Below are positions 20,326-29,912 of a DNA stretch of 36,141 bases, piece after piece. Made by a program: the position numbers and the translations under genes. The stretch is from contig MU835807.1 in NCBI GenBank assembly GCA_029204225.1, forward strand, positions 1 through 36,141. The letters are read 5' to 3'. The notes beneath the pieces are model-generated. The model was given only the letters and a program-made list of their open reading frames with translations, did no database searches and was not told the origin of the DNA. Source of the stretch: Diphasiastrum complanatum (lineage: Eukaryota; Streptophyta; Lycopodiopsida; Lycopodiales; Lycopodiaceae). Within the stretch, counting starts at the first letter, position 1, and each line of letters begins with the position of its first letter.

Positions 20326-23300
20326 GTTGTTGCATCGAATACTTTCGAAAGAAAATGTGATACCTAAAACATGAAAAGAAACACGAAAGATGATGACCGT
20401 GCTTGGAATGGATTACGACACAGTGCATGCATGTCCAGAAGACCATGTTCTATAAAGAAGTGAGCATTCAAAAAAGCTTCAATGTCCAATGTGTAACGTT
20501 TCACATTTCGAGATGACGTACAACGGGATAAAGTGCCACAAAAAGTGTTACGACATTTTCCAATTATCCCACGATTGCAACGTTTATTTTGATGTAAATT
20601 TGTGGCACAACTAATGGATTGGCATGTCAAAAATCGATCTACAGATTATGTGATGCGAGTACCAAGTGACTCACCTAATGTGGTTCCATAAGGATTCACC
20701 GACGTTCTTGAATATGTGCATAGAATCCAATAGATGGTTTATCAATAAATTCCTCCAATAGGGTAATTTATGAAAAATAGACAATCGTTTCATACCATCA
20801 ATGGATTCTTCCATGAAAAATTAACGTCGTGATGTTTAAGTTATTCACCATGCCATTTCGCTACTCCCATGCGTGGGGGTGGTGGTGTAGTTAGAGGATT
20901 ATCTCCTCGTCCTCCAAAAAATTTCCTATTCGACCTTCAAAAAGGATAATCAAGCGGCAAGTATTTGCAATGATTTTTGTACACCACTTTTTTCAACATA
21001 TTGTGCTATGTCGACCCTCCCAAAAGTGGTCCACAAATATAACATGCGTTGTAACCCGATGTGGTTAAACCTGCATAGTTCATAAACCAAATTGAACATA
21101 AGCTTAGTTAAATATACTCAAACGCTAAACCCTAAAACAGATTGGATTAATTATATAGATGCTTGAACATTCGCTTAAAATGGGGTAATCATGCATCGTC
21201 CACATTAGAATTCCGCGAACAATGAAGTTCCTTTGTTGTAAAGGTCTCGAGATGTCGTAAGCGTGAATACCATTCCAAAGAATGCACAATTCATCGACCA
21301 AAGGTGCAAGATACACATCCATGTTCTTGGCCTTGTACTTTTCTAGAATCAATAAACCCAATAACAAGTGTCCCGTTTTAATACTTAACCATGGAGTTAT
21401 GTTATAATTAACGAGCACTACTGGCCATGTGGACCAAGTTGACGCTTGAATGCTAAAAAGATTTATGTAGCAAGGCCAAATCTCAAATTACAAGGTTCGT
21501 TTTTAAACTCGGGCCATTGGTCTTCAATATGTTTGGCATAAAAGACAATTCCGTAGATTGTAAAGATCTACAAGCGGCCGATGTGAAAAGACCCTATTGG
21601 ATTCAATACACCGAAGGTGGAGATGAGACTCTACCTAGCGTGTCATGGATTCTTACAAAAGAGCGACTCTCATATGTTAAACATGTCATAAAACAAATGA
21701 GAACTCCAATAGGCTATGCACATTCTTTATGCAAATCATTTACCAAAGATGGTAAATTAAGAAGATTGAAATCGCATGATTGACATAAGATGTTGCAATT
21801 CATACTTCCACTTTCTATTTGAGGTCTCTTCAACAATGACGTACGAAATACGCTTTACAATGTGTCATCGATGATTAGGTTTGTATTTTTTTAAACACTT
21901 GTATAAATATGTCCATGAAAATCCAAATGATCGAAATGGTATGTTTGTTGGAAAGAGATTTTTTTGATATACAAGTTCATCTTCTAGTGCATTTGGTCGA
22001 AGAAGTATTAATTGCAAGACCTGTGCACACGAGATGGATGTTCTACTTTGTGCACTTTATGAAAGTTTGAAGGGCTTTGTGAGACAAAAGGCAAGGCCAG
22101 AAGGTAGCATTGCAGAAAGTTGGCTTGTATAGGAATCTTTGTTTTATATCACCGAAATAATCTCACAATTGCATCTTGCAAGTCCAAAAATGTGGTGTGA
22201 AGAAGAAAATGAACGTGTTAAGGGTGAAGTACCACAAGAAAATGGTGTGCAAAAGAGACTTTCACCTCAATTAAAAGAGAAAATTGACACGTTCATATTA
22301 TATAACTGTGGACAAATGGAAAAGTGGATTTCAAGGTATGAAGAAGCCAAAAAGGAAAGAGACATAAGAAGAAATATCAATCGAAGAAGAAGGAGAGCAT
22401 TGAAGAATGACGAACCTTTGGAGCCTTTACCTTCAAAATGCCCTCGTGGGTTTTTGATACGATGCTAAAAGCATCCGAAAATCGAGAAGAAGTGACCGAA
22501 TTAGAATGGAAATTTGTTTGTGGATGTGGATGGAAGGTTAGTGTAGTATTATTTTTGTGAAGTTTTATTTTTGTACTTCTCAATATATAAATAGTATTTT
22601 TAATTACACACATTTGTTTTTTTTTTGTGTGTTTTAGTATACATCATACACTGCCATGTGGGCATATGGACACCATTATCGTATTGAGAGAGTTGACAAC
22701 AAGCAACGTACATATGATTGTGGCATAATGGCCAACTTTTTTAACAAGAGAGTCGTTCTAGTGCGAGGGACCCTAATGTCATTTCGGACGACCTATGGAC
22801 TCTCATGACACATTAGTATTGCCACGACAGTGCGAACAGGTGAGACTCTAAAATTCCAATGTCATTTATATTTGCAATCCTATTATTTATGTATCAATCT
22901 TAAAAGACTAACTTAATTTTTTGAATTATTTGGCAGATTATATTCCATCCAGATCGAATAGACCCAAAATGGTGGTATGTGATCCAACTTAATGCAAGAA
23001 AATGATGTGTGTTTGAAGGAAAAGATATTGTCGAATTGGATACACACGACGAACCACCACCCAATTTTGAAGACGTTTTGGAAGAACCTAAACCACTCAT
23101 CCAAACTCCAAATGATGTGAAAATAATGGGAGAAGAAGGTACAAATGGAAATGATGAGATTCCTACGATCGTACAAGACCAAATTGGGGGTAATTTGAGG
23201 CTCCCACGTTTGGATGAGATAGAATTAGAAGAAGAAGAGATTGAATATGAGGGTAGCTCACATCATCAAAGAGACACGATCAGAAATCTACGATTATACC

Positions 23301-23374
23301 TAGACCTAGATTCAGATGAGTGTCAATACTTGTGTGATGATGAGAATGACGTTAATGATGAGAATGATCTATGA
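20326..23374 (+). pseudogene. CACTA (En/Spm) transposase tnp2 pseudogene with internal inversion
   Basis: Homology to plant CACTA tnp2 transposases runs in three blocks. Block A, plus strand, about 20326-20690: LLHRILSKENVIPKT, VLGMDYDTVHACPEDHVLY, KVLRHFPIIPRLQRLF and WHVKNRSTDYVMRVPSDSP. Block B is on the minus strand, about 21515 down to 20690, and holds the next portion of the protein in order: QWPEFKNEPCNLRFGLAT, WPVVLVNYNITPWL, the MDVYLAPLVDELCILW segment, NPLTTPPPPRMG, and LPYWRNLLINHLLDSMHIF. Block C, plus strand, 21517-23374: KDLQAADVKRPYWIQYTEGG, KLRRLKSHD, the ARPEGSIAESWLV motif of the DUF4218-like part, YTAMWAYGHHYRIERVDNK and an acidic C-terminus. Many stops and frameshifts show it is dead. 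Confidence 0.88.
20690..21515 (-). mobile_element. Inverted middle segment of the CACTA transposase
   Basis: This block encodes the central Transposase_21-type portion on the strand opposite to the parts on both sides. The left plus-strand part ends at DSPNVV (near 20690), where tnp2 proteins continue with the PEF motif, and that continuation is found at the far right end of this block, on the minus strand (about 21515). The block's own end (DSMHIFKNV, near 20725-20740) is what should precede the plus-strand sequence resuming at 21517. Order and orientation are therefore explained by one inversion with breakpoints near 20690 and 21515, each good to about 20 bp. Confidence 0.8.
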
Positions 23375-23542
23375 TTATTAATATTTAAATTCACTTGCAC
23401 TCATTTTTTTTTTTATATTCATCGTAATACTTTTATATATACTTTTATAGTTAGAGTTAAATGTGATAATTATAATACCTCGGAACCTTGCGGACAATAT
23501 AAATCGAAAGTTGATCTACATTACTCAACAGAGGTACATCTA
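23375..23542. other. Junction between CACTA and copia remnants
   Basis: AT-rich, no coding sequence. The right end of the CACTA element should lie here, but no TAGTG terminus or 3-bp target duplication could be identified by eye. Confidence 0.35.
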
Positions 23543-23890
23543 CCATATGTTAGTCAGATATAATCTGGCTAATTGCAAGTTAGCTCTCTCACCAATGGAA
23601 CCAGGTCTTAAATTGTCAAAGGACCAGTGTCCTTGAACAATTCAAGAGAAGGAACAGATGCATGAGTATCCTTATCATTCGATAATAGGATCTCTTATGT
23701 ACGCAATGGTCTGTACCAGACAAGACATAGCTTTTGCAGTCAGCTCTTTAAGCTAGTATATGACCAACCCTGGTGTAACACATTGGAAGGCTCTTATCAG
23801 AGACATGAGATATCTTCGAGTTACTATGGACTTTTGCATTTGTTATGGAGCAGTCGACAACGACAAACTCAATTTACTCATTGGTCTTAC
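23543..23890 (+). pseudogene. Ty1/copia reverse-transcriptase C-terminal remnant
   Basis: Reads MLVRYNLANCKLALSPMEPG, LKLSKDQCP, a TGA stop, then IIGSLMYAMVCTRQDIAFAV, a TAG stop, YMTNPGVTHWKALIRDMRYL and DFCICYG. This is the conserved end of the copia reverse transcriptase just before RNase H. It is on the same strand as the gag fragment at 19316-19621, and probably belongs to the same insertion, with the CACTA element and a deletion of most of pol in between. The two premature stops and a truncated RNase H start mark it as dead. Confidence 0.85.
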
Positions 23891-23952
23891 AGATGTTGGA
23901 AAGAGGTGTATAAAAAGATAGGTCTAATAGAATCAAATAGAAATAATTTGAA

Positions 23953-25114
23953 TGACAAGAAAGAAAACTAATCGTGCGCAGCGGAATAAACTATCTTCCT
24001 CTTCCTTCATGCATGACTACGCCTATCAATTTCGAACAAAACAATAGTGATAAAAATCAGGTTTAATCTTATAGTAACTAACTTTGAAATCATCAGTACT
24101 ACAGTGATTACATAGCCAAACATTTTAGCATTGAATTATCAGACAAATAATCAGTCGCAAAGAATTACAGAAACGCATACATTCTGAGACAAACTTGAAC
24201 GCAATTAAAGATAGTATTGATTCAATATGAAACAAAATAGAAGTAAATGAGTACAACAAGTTTGCGGATCAAAGCCGTGTACTCTAAGCTATTTTTGAAT
24301 GACTAAATAAAAATCTGAATTAAGCACAACTACTGATAAGCAATAAGCGCAATAACAATATCTAATCAACTCTAAAGAACTGAGCTAGAATGCTCAAGAG
24401 TGTTCAAGCTCGCAAGCTTGAGAGAGAGCTAACTATTCAATACTTGATCTGAGAATTAAGATGTTGAAATATGAACAACTATTTATACTAAGCAATTAGG
24501 TCGTCAAATGTGGCTGCCAGTTGGCTGGATTCTGCCGACATTCATCCAGTTCTTTTCAGAAGTTGCTTGTTGATATGCGATGACATTTGGCCGTAAACAG
24601 TCCGTCTGCATAAATGAATGTGACTGTCACTTTGCAAAAATGAACGTAACTGTCATCAAAGAGAAAACAAAAAAGCGACTTTCGTGAGAAATGCAACAAT
24701 GTCGCAAAATCTCATTTATAGAATATTGGAGTAGCCCCACACTTTGCCAAAGTCATTTTCTTAACATTTGAGACACTTTGAAAAAATGCAAAAAATGCGA
24801 GACTACATTTTTACTCGGAATTCCTGATAGGCGAAAAATGCAAAAAATGCGACACTGCATTTTTACTCAACATTTTTGACAGTGTCGCTTTAAGAAAAAA
24901 TTGATTGTAGCAAAAAGATGACAGTGCCGGGTTTTGTAGTGAGAGAAAATTTTTGACACTGTTGTCAAACTCTGTGTATTTATGCAGACTGTGTAAAAAC
25001 ACTTGTAATTCTACAAACTGTGTAAAACACGGGAGATTTTGCAGAACTGGATAAACAGTTGGATGAAGATTAAAAACCAATTAGGCGATTAGTAGGAAGA
25101 AGAATAACCCAACA
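23953..25114 (-). repeat. Second copia LTR of the same family, opposite orientation
   Basis: The minus strand starts TGTTGGGTTATTCTTC at 25114, matching the start of the LTR at 18060. It keeps family landmarks such as TTTATCCAGTTCTGC, GACAGTGTCGC words and GGCGTAGTCATGCA, and ends near TTTCTTGTCA at 23953. The exact left end is uncertain by some tens of bases. No primer-binding site follows it on the minus strand, and the five flanking bases do not match, so it is either a solo LTR of a second insertion or a rearranged 3' LTR. Confidence 0.72.
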
Positions 25115-25392
25115 ATTAGGACTATTCCAAATCCTTAGCTGAATACTCATTGGGTGAGTGGTTTTGCTCCACCTTGTTCTCTTTGTGTTTGTCTTGTAAG
25201 TAGGATCTTGAGGTTCTTTCCTTTACAAGTAGGCTTGTAACTTGTCGGTCCATTGCCTTAGAGAAAAACAAAATGTGTGCATTTTCTTGGCCCAGATTCA
25301 AAACAATTTTTTTTCTCTCTCAAAGCAACAAATCAGCATGCTTGCAGTCTGTTGATTGTTGACGATCAATAGGCTACAAGCCTACTAATGCA

Positions 25393-25415
25393 TTGCCCTA
25401 GTCCAACTAGGGCAA
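25393..25415. repeat. Perfect 10-bp hairpin TTGCCCTAGT / ACTAGGGCAA
   Basis: Stem 25393-25402 with 25406-25415 and a three-base loop (CCA), followed by an A-run. A sister hairpin lies 50 bp downstream. Confidence 0.85.
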
Positions 25416-25442
25416 AAAAAAACATTTGTGCTTGCTAATCTA

Positions 25443-25466
25443 TTGCCCTAGTTTGAGCTAGGGCAA
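25443..25466. repeat. Perfect 9-bp hairpin TTGCCCTAG / CTAGGGCAA
   Basis: Stem 25443-25451 with 25458-25466 and a six-base loop. The stem is the same as in the hairpin at 25393-25415 while the loop differs. Confidence 0.85.
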
Positions 25467-26512
25467 AAGAAAATTTGCCTTACTCAGGCTAGGACATGTC
25501 CAATGATGAGAATGAGTGAAGAAGAAATCGCAAAACTGTCGCGACCGCGACTCAACCACGACTCAATGCGTCTCGGATGGAGTTCAGATGCGATCGTTGA
25601 ACACTACCGGCTGAATCACTCCTTCCGTCCTCTAGAGTGTAGTCAGGCACTGTTGATCTACGCTCATAAAATTAATGCAGCATTCAACAAACTCAACCAA
25701 TGTGCGGAATTGAAGAATGGGAGAATCAGACATACGATTAACAGCAGACACATTTGCATTCAAGATCATACAACACAAATTGACATGTGCGCAAAGGCTA
25801 CAATATCATCTATTGATTTCTTTCTCTGATTCTTCAAGCACTGCATGCATATCCATGCAATGCATTGGCGTGAGAGAGATACACTTCTCTCACGGATGTA
25901 TATCTCACTTACTAGCGGACTTTGGATCTCTATGGATCCTGATCACAGAACTCATGTCGCACGCAGACGGACTTGTTGTCTGTATTTCGTCTTGATTGAT
26001 TACTAGCATTAGACTACTACTCTTCTGTGTATATCTCTGCTGATCTATATGTCAAGTATCATCTAGTAAGTATAGTCGCTCTATGTAAATGTAAGATTAG
26101 AGTGATTAAGCATCTACAACTAATCAGGGAATTACAAGAGTGGCAGATTAGCCACGACCTAGGGAGCATCTGTTGACGTCATGCCATCAGATCAGATTTC
26201 TGTACTTCTCGGTACTTGCGTGATCTTTGTTGGTACTCTTTGGAGCATGAGGGCAATATGGGTTTCGCAACATTTTTCATGTCGCGTCGTTGGTTTTGTC
26301 TCCATCGTCTGACTTTATCGTGTTAGACCGCAAAAGATTCTCTTCGCGAATCTTTCATGCTTCGTGTCTTCCTGTCAGGTATTTGCGAAACTTTCGTGCT
26401 TCATGCCTTTCGTGTTCGCGAACATTTTTTTCAGGCAGAGTGCTGAAAGCTAGCAAAGCTTTGTAATTAGAAACGTTATGTTTCTTCAGCTCCCTCTCAA
26501 AGCATGATAGCT

Positions 26513-26746
26513 TTACAATCCCGAGACTGCTCCTTTGTCTAGGGCTTTGGTGAAGATGTCAGCAACCATGTCTTTTGTACTTATGAAGGTGGTATGCATC
26601 ATCTTCTTTTCAATTAGATCCCTGATCAAGTGATATTTGATCACAATGTGCTTCGTTCTGGAATGGAACACGAGATCTTTCGTCAAGTGTATTGTAGAGG
26701 TGTTGTCCATCTGCAAGACCAGGGGCTCGTTCCTTGTTTCATCCAA
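26513..26746 (-). pseudogene. Ty1/copia RNase H C-terminal remnant
   Basis: Encodes the conserved end of copia RNase H: LQMDNTSTIHLTKDLVFHSR, TKHIVIKYHLIRDLIEK and STKDMVADIFTKAL, then a stop soon after. The family normally has Asp-Asn-x-x-Ala/Ser-Ile and HID.xYHFIRD, which are clearly recognisable. The fragment is on the minus strand, opposite to the copia gag and reverse-transcriptase pieces further left, so it derives from a different insertion. The upstream part of pol is absent. Confidence 0.88.
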
Positions 26747-26887
26747 TTCATCCAGGAACTGCCTTAGCCATATTTTTTATGGTTTTATAACAACAATATC
26801 CAAATAACAAAATAAAACTATCATCTCCAAGACTCATTGGATCTCAAACTAACCACTAGATCTGATGCATGATTGGTCACAAACAAG

Positions 26888-26934
<47 letters not shown>

Positions 26935-27147
26935 TTTGATCACTTAATAGTCCTTCAACCCCAGAATTGAACTAACATGCTTGAACTAGAATTCCACTAA
27001 CCTTTGAGCGACCAAGATTGGGACACGAATCTATCATAGATCAAGTCATCATCGAGTTTCAAACTAATTATTGGATCTGAAGATTAATTGATCATCAGCA
27101 TGAGAATTGACAATTTCAAAAAGGTCTAAGATCTAACTACTTAGCAA
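26747..27147. other. Non-coding DNA with (AC)n microsatellite
   Basis: AT-rich DNA in which the LINE to the right inserted. The words CAAACTAA...GGATCTGA recur near 26849-26862 and 27059-27080. No gene seen. Confidence 0.5.
26890..26931. repeat. (AC)n microsatellite
   Basis: An uninterrupted run of about 20 AC dinucleotides. Confidence 0.95.
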
Positions 27148-27156
27148 TTCATCAAT
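27148..27156. repeat. LINE target-site duplication TTCATCAAT, 3'-end copy
   Basis: Lies beside the A-tail of the LINE and matches 32061-32069 exactly. Confidence 0.85.
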
Positions 27157-27351
27157 ATTTTTCCTTTTTTTGAAAGCTTAATTTCACTATTAGATATTCA
27201 CAAATGTACAAAAAACCAGACAGCGGCTTCCATGGCCGAAAACTACTGTAGCTTACAAAATTGTCAGAAGCCCAAAAGGCAGGCACTCCAGCATACCGCA
27301 CAGGGTAGCAATTTGAAAAACAACTTTAAGTCGAATGTAAAAAGTACATAG

Positions 27352-29912
27352 CTAGACCAGAGAACGGTTCTTGATAGCAGGTTCGGAAATGCCAAGGCCA
27401 CCATCGCCAGTAGGGGCCGTGCACACAGACCAGGGAAGAAGAGGGCGCTTCCCTGCCCCAAGAAAGCGGCGAAGGGCCTTAGCAAGAGAATCATGCAAGG
27501 CTCAAGTGGCAATGATAAGGGACGAGAAAAATACTGGCAAAGCAGAGAGAATATGGCGGACAATTAAAACACGGACGGGAAAGGACATAAAACGAGGGTC
27601 CTAGCTGGCTAACTTATCAAAAAAGGGACGAAGGAACCACTGAGTGCGTTGGGAAGGAGACAGATGAATACCAAACCATGGGGGACGATGTGAAGCCCGA
27701 GAGCTGAGACCCAAGCGGGCACAGAGTTGTGAATAACATGGAGTTCAAACTTCCGAGTGTTAAGAAGAGAGGAAGAACAGTAACAAAACCCTTGAAAGAG
27801 AGACAACATACGAAGGACATGTGGTTCAGAGAGGAGGGAGAGGAGGGTAACATCATCAGCAAAGTGCTGATGCGAGAGCGGCCCCCAAGGAGTGAGGACC
27901 GGGGAGATACCAGAGAGCGAGGCAGCTTCATGACAAGCACAAGACAGGGGTTCAGTAGCGATGGCAAACAACATGGGAGACAAGGGGCAGCCTTGTCGAA
28001 TGCCACAGGTAGGGGAAACCTTCGAAGAAAGACAGCCATTGAAAAGAATTCTGGCCGAGGAGAACTAGTACAGAGCACGCACGAAGTTCAAAAAGGACAA
28101 AGGAAAGCCAAGTGCTCGGCAAGAGGCCCAAATATAGTCCCAACCGAGCCGATCAAAGGCTTTGTCCAAGTCCAGACGAAGGATAAGAGAGGAGACGACA
28201 GAGACAGTAAGAGAGTCCGCAGCCGTCCAAACGTTTAGGATAGAATCCATGATATTTCGACCTTTGACAAAGCCAAACTGTTCAGGAGAAAGGATAGAAT
28301 GAATAAGAGGAGATAGACGGCGGACCATGGACTTAGCCAAGATCTTATAGGAGGTATCTAACATGGTGAGTGGATGAAAATCCGAGATCAGCAAAGGCGA
28401 GGAAACTTTAGGAATGAATTTGATCAAGCCTTCAGACATGGACGCAGACAGGACCGAAGTAGAGCAAGCGAGGTTGGCAACGTGAAGCAGCCCTGGGCCT
28501 AACAGCTCCCAAAACTGGAGAAAAAAATTCAAGAAGAACTCCATCTGGTCCAGGAGTTTTGCCAAAAGGCAAAGAGAGCAGGGGAATATGCAGCTCAGCC
28601 AAAGAAAAGGGGGCCTCCATCAAGGAGACTTGATGAGGGGAGAGGCAACGCTCAGTGCGGCAAAAAGAATGAAGACGTAGGGGGTCCGTAGGCGACGCGA
28701 GCTCAAAAGATCGAAACAAGGAAAGAAACGCCTGAACCATTGAAATAGAGTCAGAGAGGATAGTCCCAGAAACGGAAAGAGAGTGAATGAAGGAGGAAGA
28801 ATACCTCTGACGTAAGGCACGAAAGAAAAAGGAAGAAGGCAAATCCCCCTGGCAAAGCCAATTGAGTTTCGAATGAAGCATGAGGCCAGTGACAAGGTGA
28901 TAATCATGGCGATGCAGAATGACCTGGCAACGCAACTAAAGGTACGAGTAAAGCGTAGAGTCCCTAGCAGAAGTTTGGGCTGCGGTAATGCCGTGAAGGA
29001 GGGTGATCGCCAAGGAGCGGAACCGAGAACGAGAGCGAGAGAGTGACTGGCCAGCATGACGAAGAAAGGCGGAGCCGTTAGTGATCATGGCAGCAAAGGA
29101 AGAGGAAGAGACAAGGGTAGCCTACAGCGTGTCTCGAATGGCCGGAGAGGACATGAGAGTGGAATTCATGATGTAGGGAGAATAAAAGGAGTTAGCCGGA
29201 AGGGCGAGAAATGAGCAATGAAGCAGAACATGACTGTGATCAGAGAGAGTGGTAAATTGATGAGTCTCAATGTCCAAGAGATGAAGCCAGTTAGCAGAGG
29301 AAGAAAGATAAAAACGGGTTAATCTTGTCGATCGAAAAGACGGTCCCAGCCTACAGTTAGTTCAGGTGTGGTGCGGGAACTATTGCAAGGCATGAGAGGC
29401 ATCAATAAGAGAGTGAGAGGACTGAAATGAAGACCAAGCAGCATATTCAGAGGGCAGGATAGCATGCGGCCCATCGGATGGGTCAAAGTACATGTTAAGA
29501 TCTCCTAACACAATCAAACGGTCATCCGGAATGGGCGGCAATGATGACCAAAAGTCAATGCATTCGGATATAAGGCAGGGAGCATAAAGGTTAAGGACAG
29601 AGAAAGTGAAACCTAGCTTGCGAAGGCAAAAAAGGACCCACCCGCCAACTGAGTCAGAAGAAGTGGAGAGCACCTGCCAATCACGAGAAACAAGCATTAG
29701 AACTCCCCCCAAGTGCCTTGGGCAGGAGAAACACCATAGTGAAAGGTGGCCACAAATTTTTTGATGAGGCAATGCTGATTGAAGTCCTGCAGTTTTGTCT
29801 CTTGCAAAGCAATGAGGACATTCTTTGAGGGGTAAGAGGCCAGAACTTGATCCATACAAGTGCGGCGCACCAGATCATTCAAGCCACGGACATTCCAGGA
29901 ATACAGATTCAT
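27352..29912 (-). pseudogene. LINE ORF2: endonuclease and reverse transcriptase, frame-broken
   Basis: Starts at an ATG (29910-29912) with MNLYSWNVRGLND, the usual start of plant L1 ORF2. The endonuclease shows IALQETK, then after a frameshift near 29700 LIVLGDLNMYFDPSD (the GDxN motif) and near 29240 LSDHSHVLL. The reverse transcriptase follows with GKTPGPDG (about 28560), IKFIPK, SYKILAK, QFGFVKGRNI, LDLDKAFDRLGWDYIWA and the catalytic FADD at 27852-27863 in place of the common YADD. The frame ends at GGLGISEPAIKNRSLV and a stop at 27352-27354, shorter than typical, with further similarity beyond the stop. Several frameshifts divide it. Function in life: nicking the target and copying the element RNA. 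Confidence 0.88.

Larger units (their letters stand above)
25115..26512. other. Non-coding region with hairpin pair and possible short LTR
   Basis: No recognised gene. An open frame at 25503-25829 (108 codons) has no family resemblance and is probably chance. The interval 26172-26488 starts TGTTGACG after a purine-rich GGGAGCATC and ends CTTCA. It borders the copia RNase H remnant to its right, so it may be a short copia LTR, but neither orientation nor target duplication can be settled. Confidence 0.4.

Noticed and set aside
20364-20630. Minus-strand 88-codon ORF
   Set aside because: The plus strand here carries clear tnp2 motifs (GMDYDTVHACPEDH, KVLRHFPIIPRLQRLF), so the minus ORF is a shadow.
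25503-25829. 108-codon plus-strand ORF as a gene
   Set aside because: No recognisable domain or supporting signal, and it lies among retroelement debris.
26172-26488. A short copia LTR next to the RNase H remnant
   Set aside because: The ends are TG and CA and a purine tract is nearby, but the terminal inverted repeats are weak and the five-base flanks (GCATC and GCTCC) do not match. Left only as a possibility.
27729-28238. Plus-strand 169-codon ORF
   Set aside because: It is exactly antisense to the LINE reverse transcriptase, whose motifs (QFGFVKGRN, FADD) identify the true strand.
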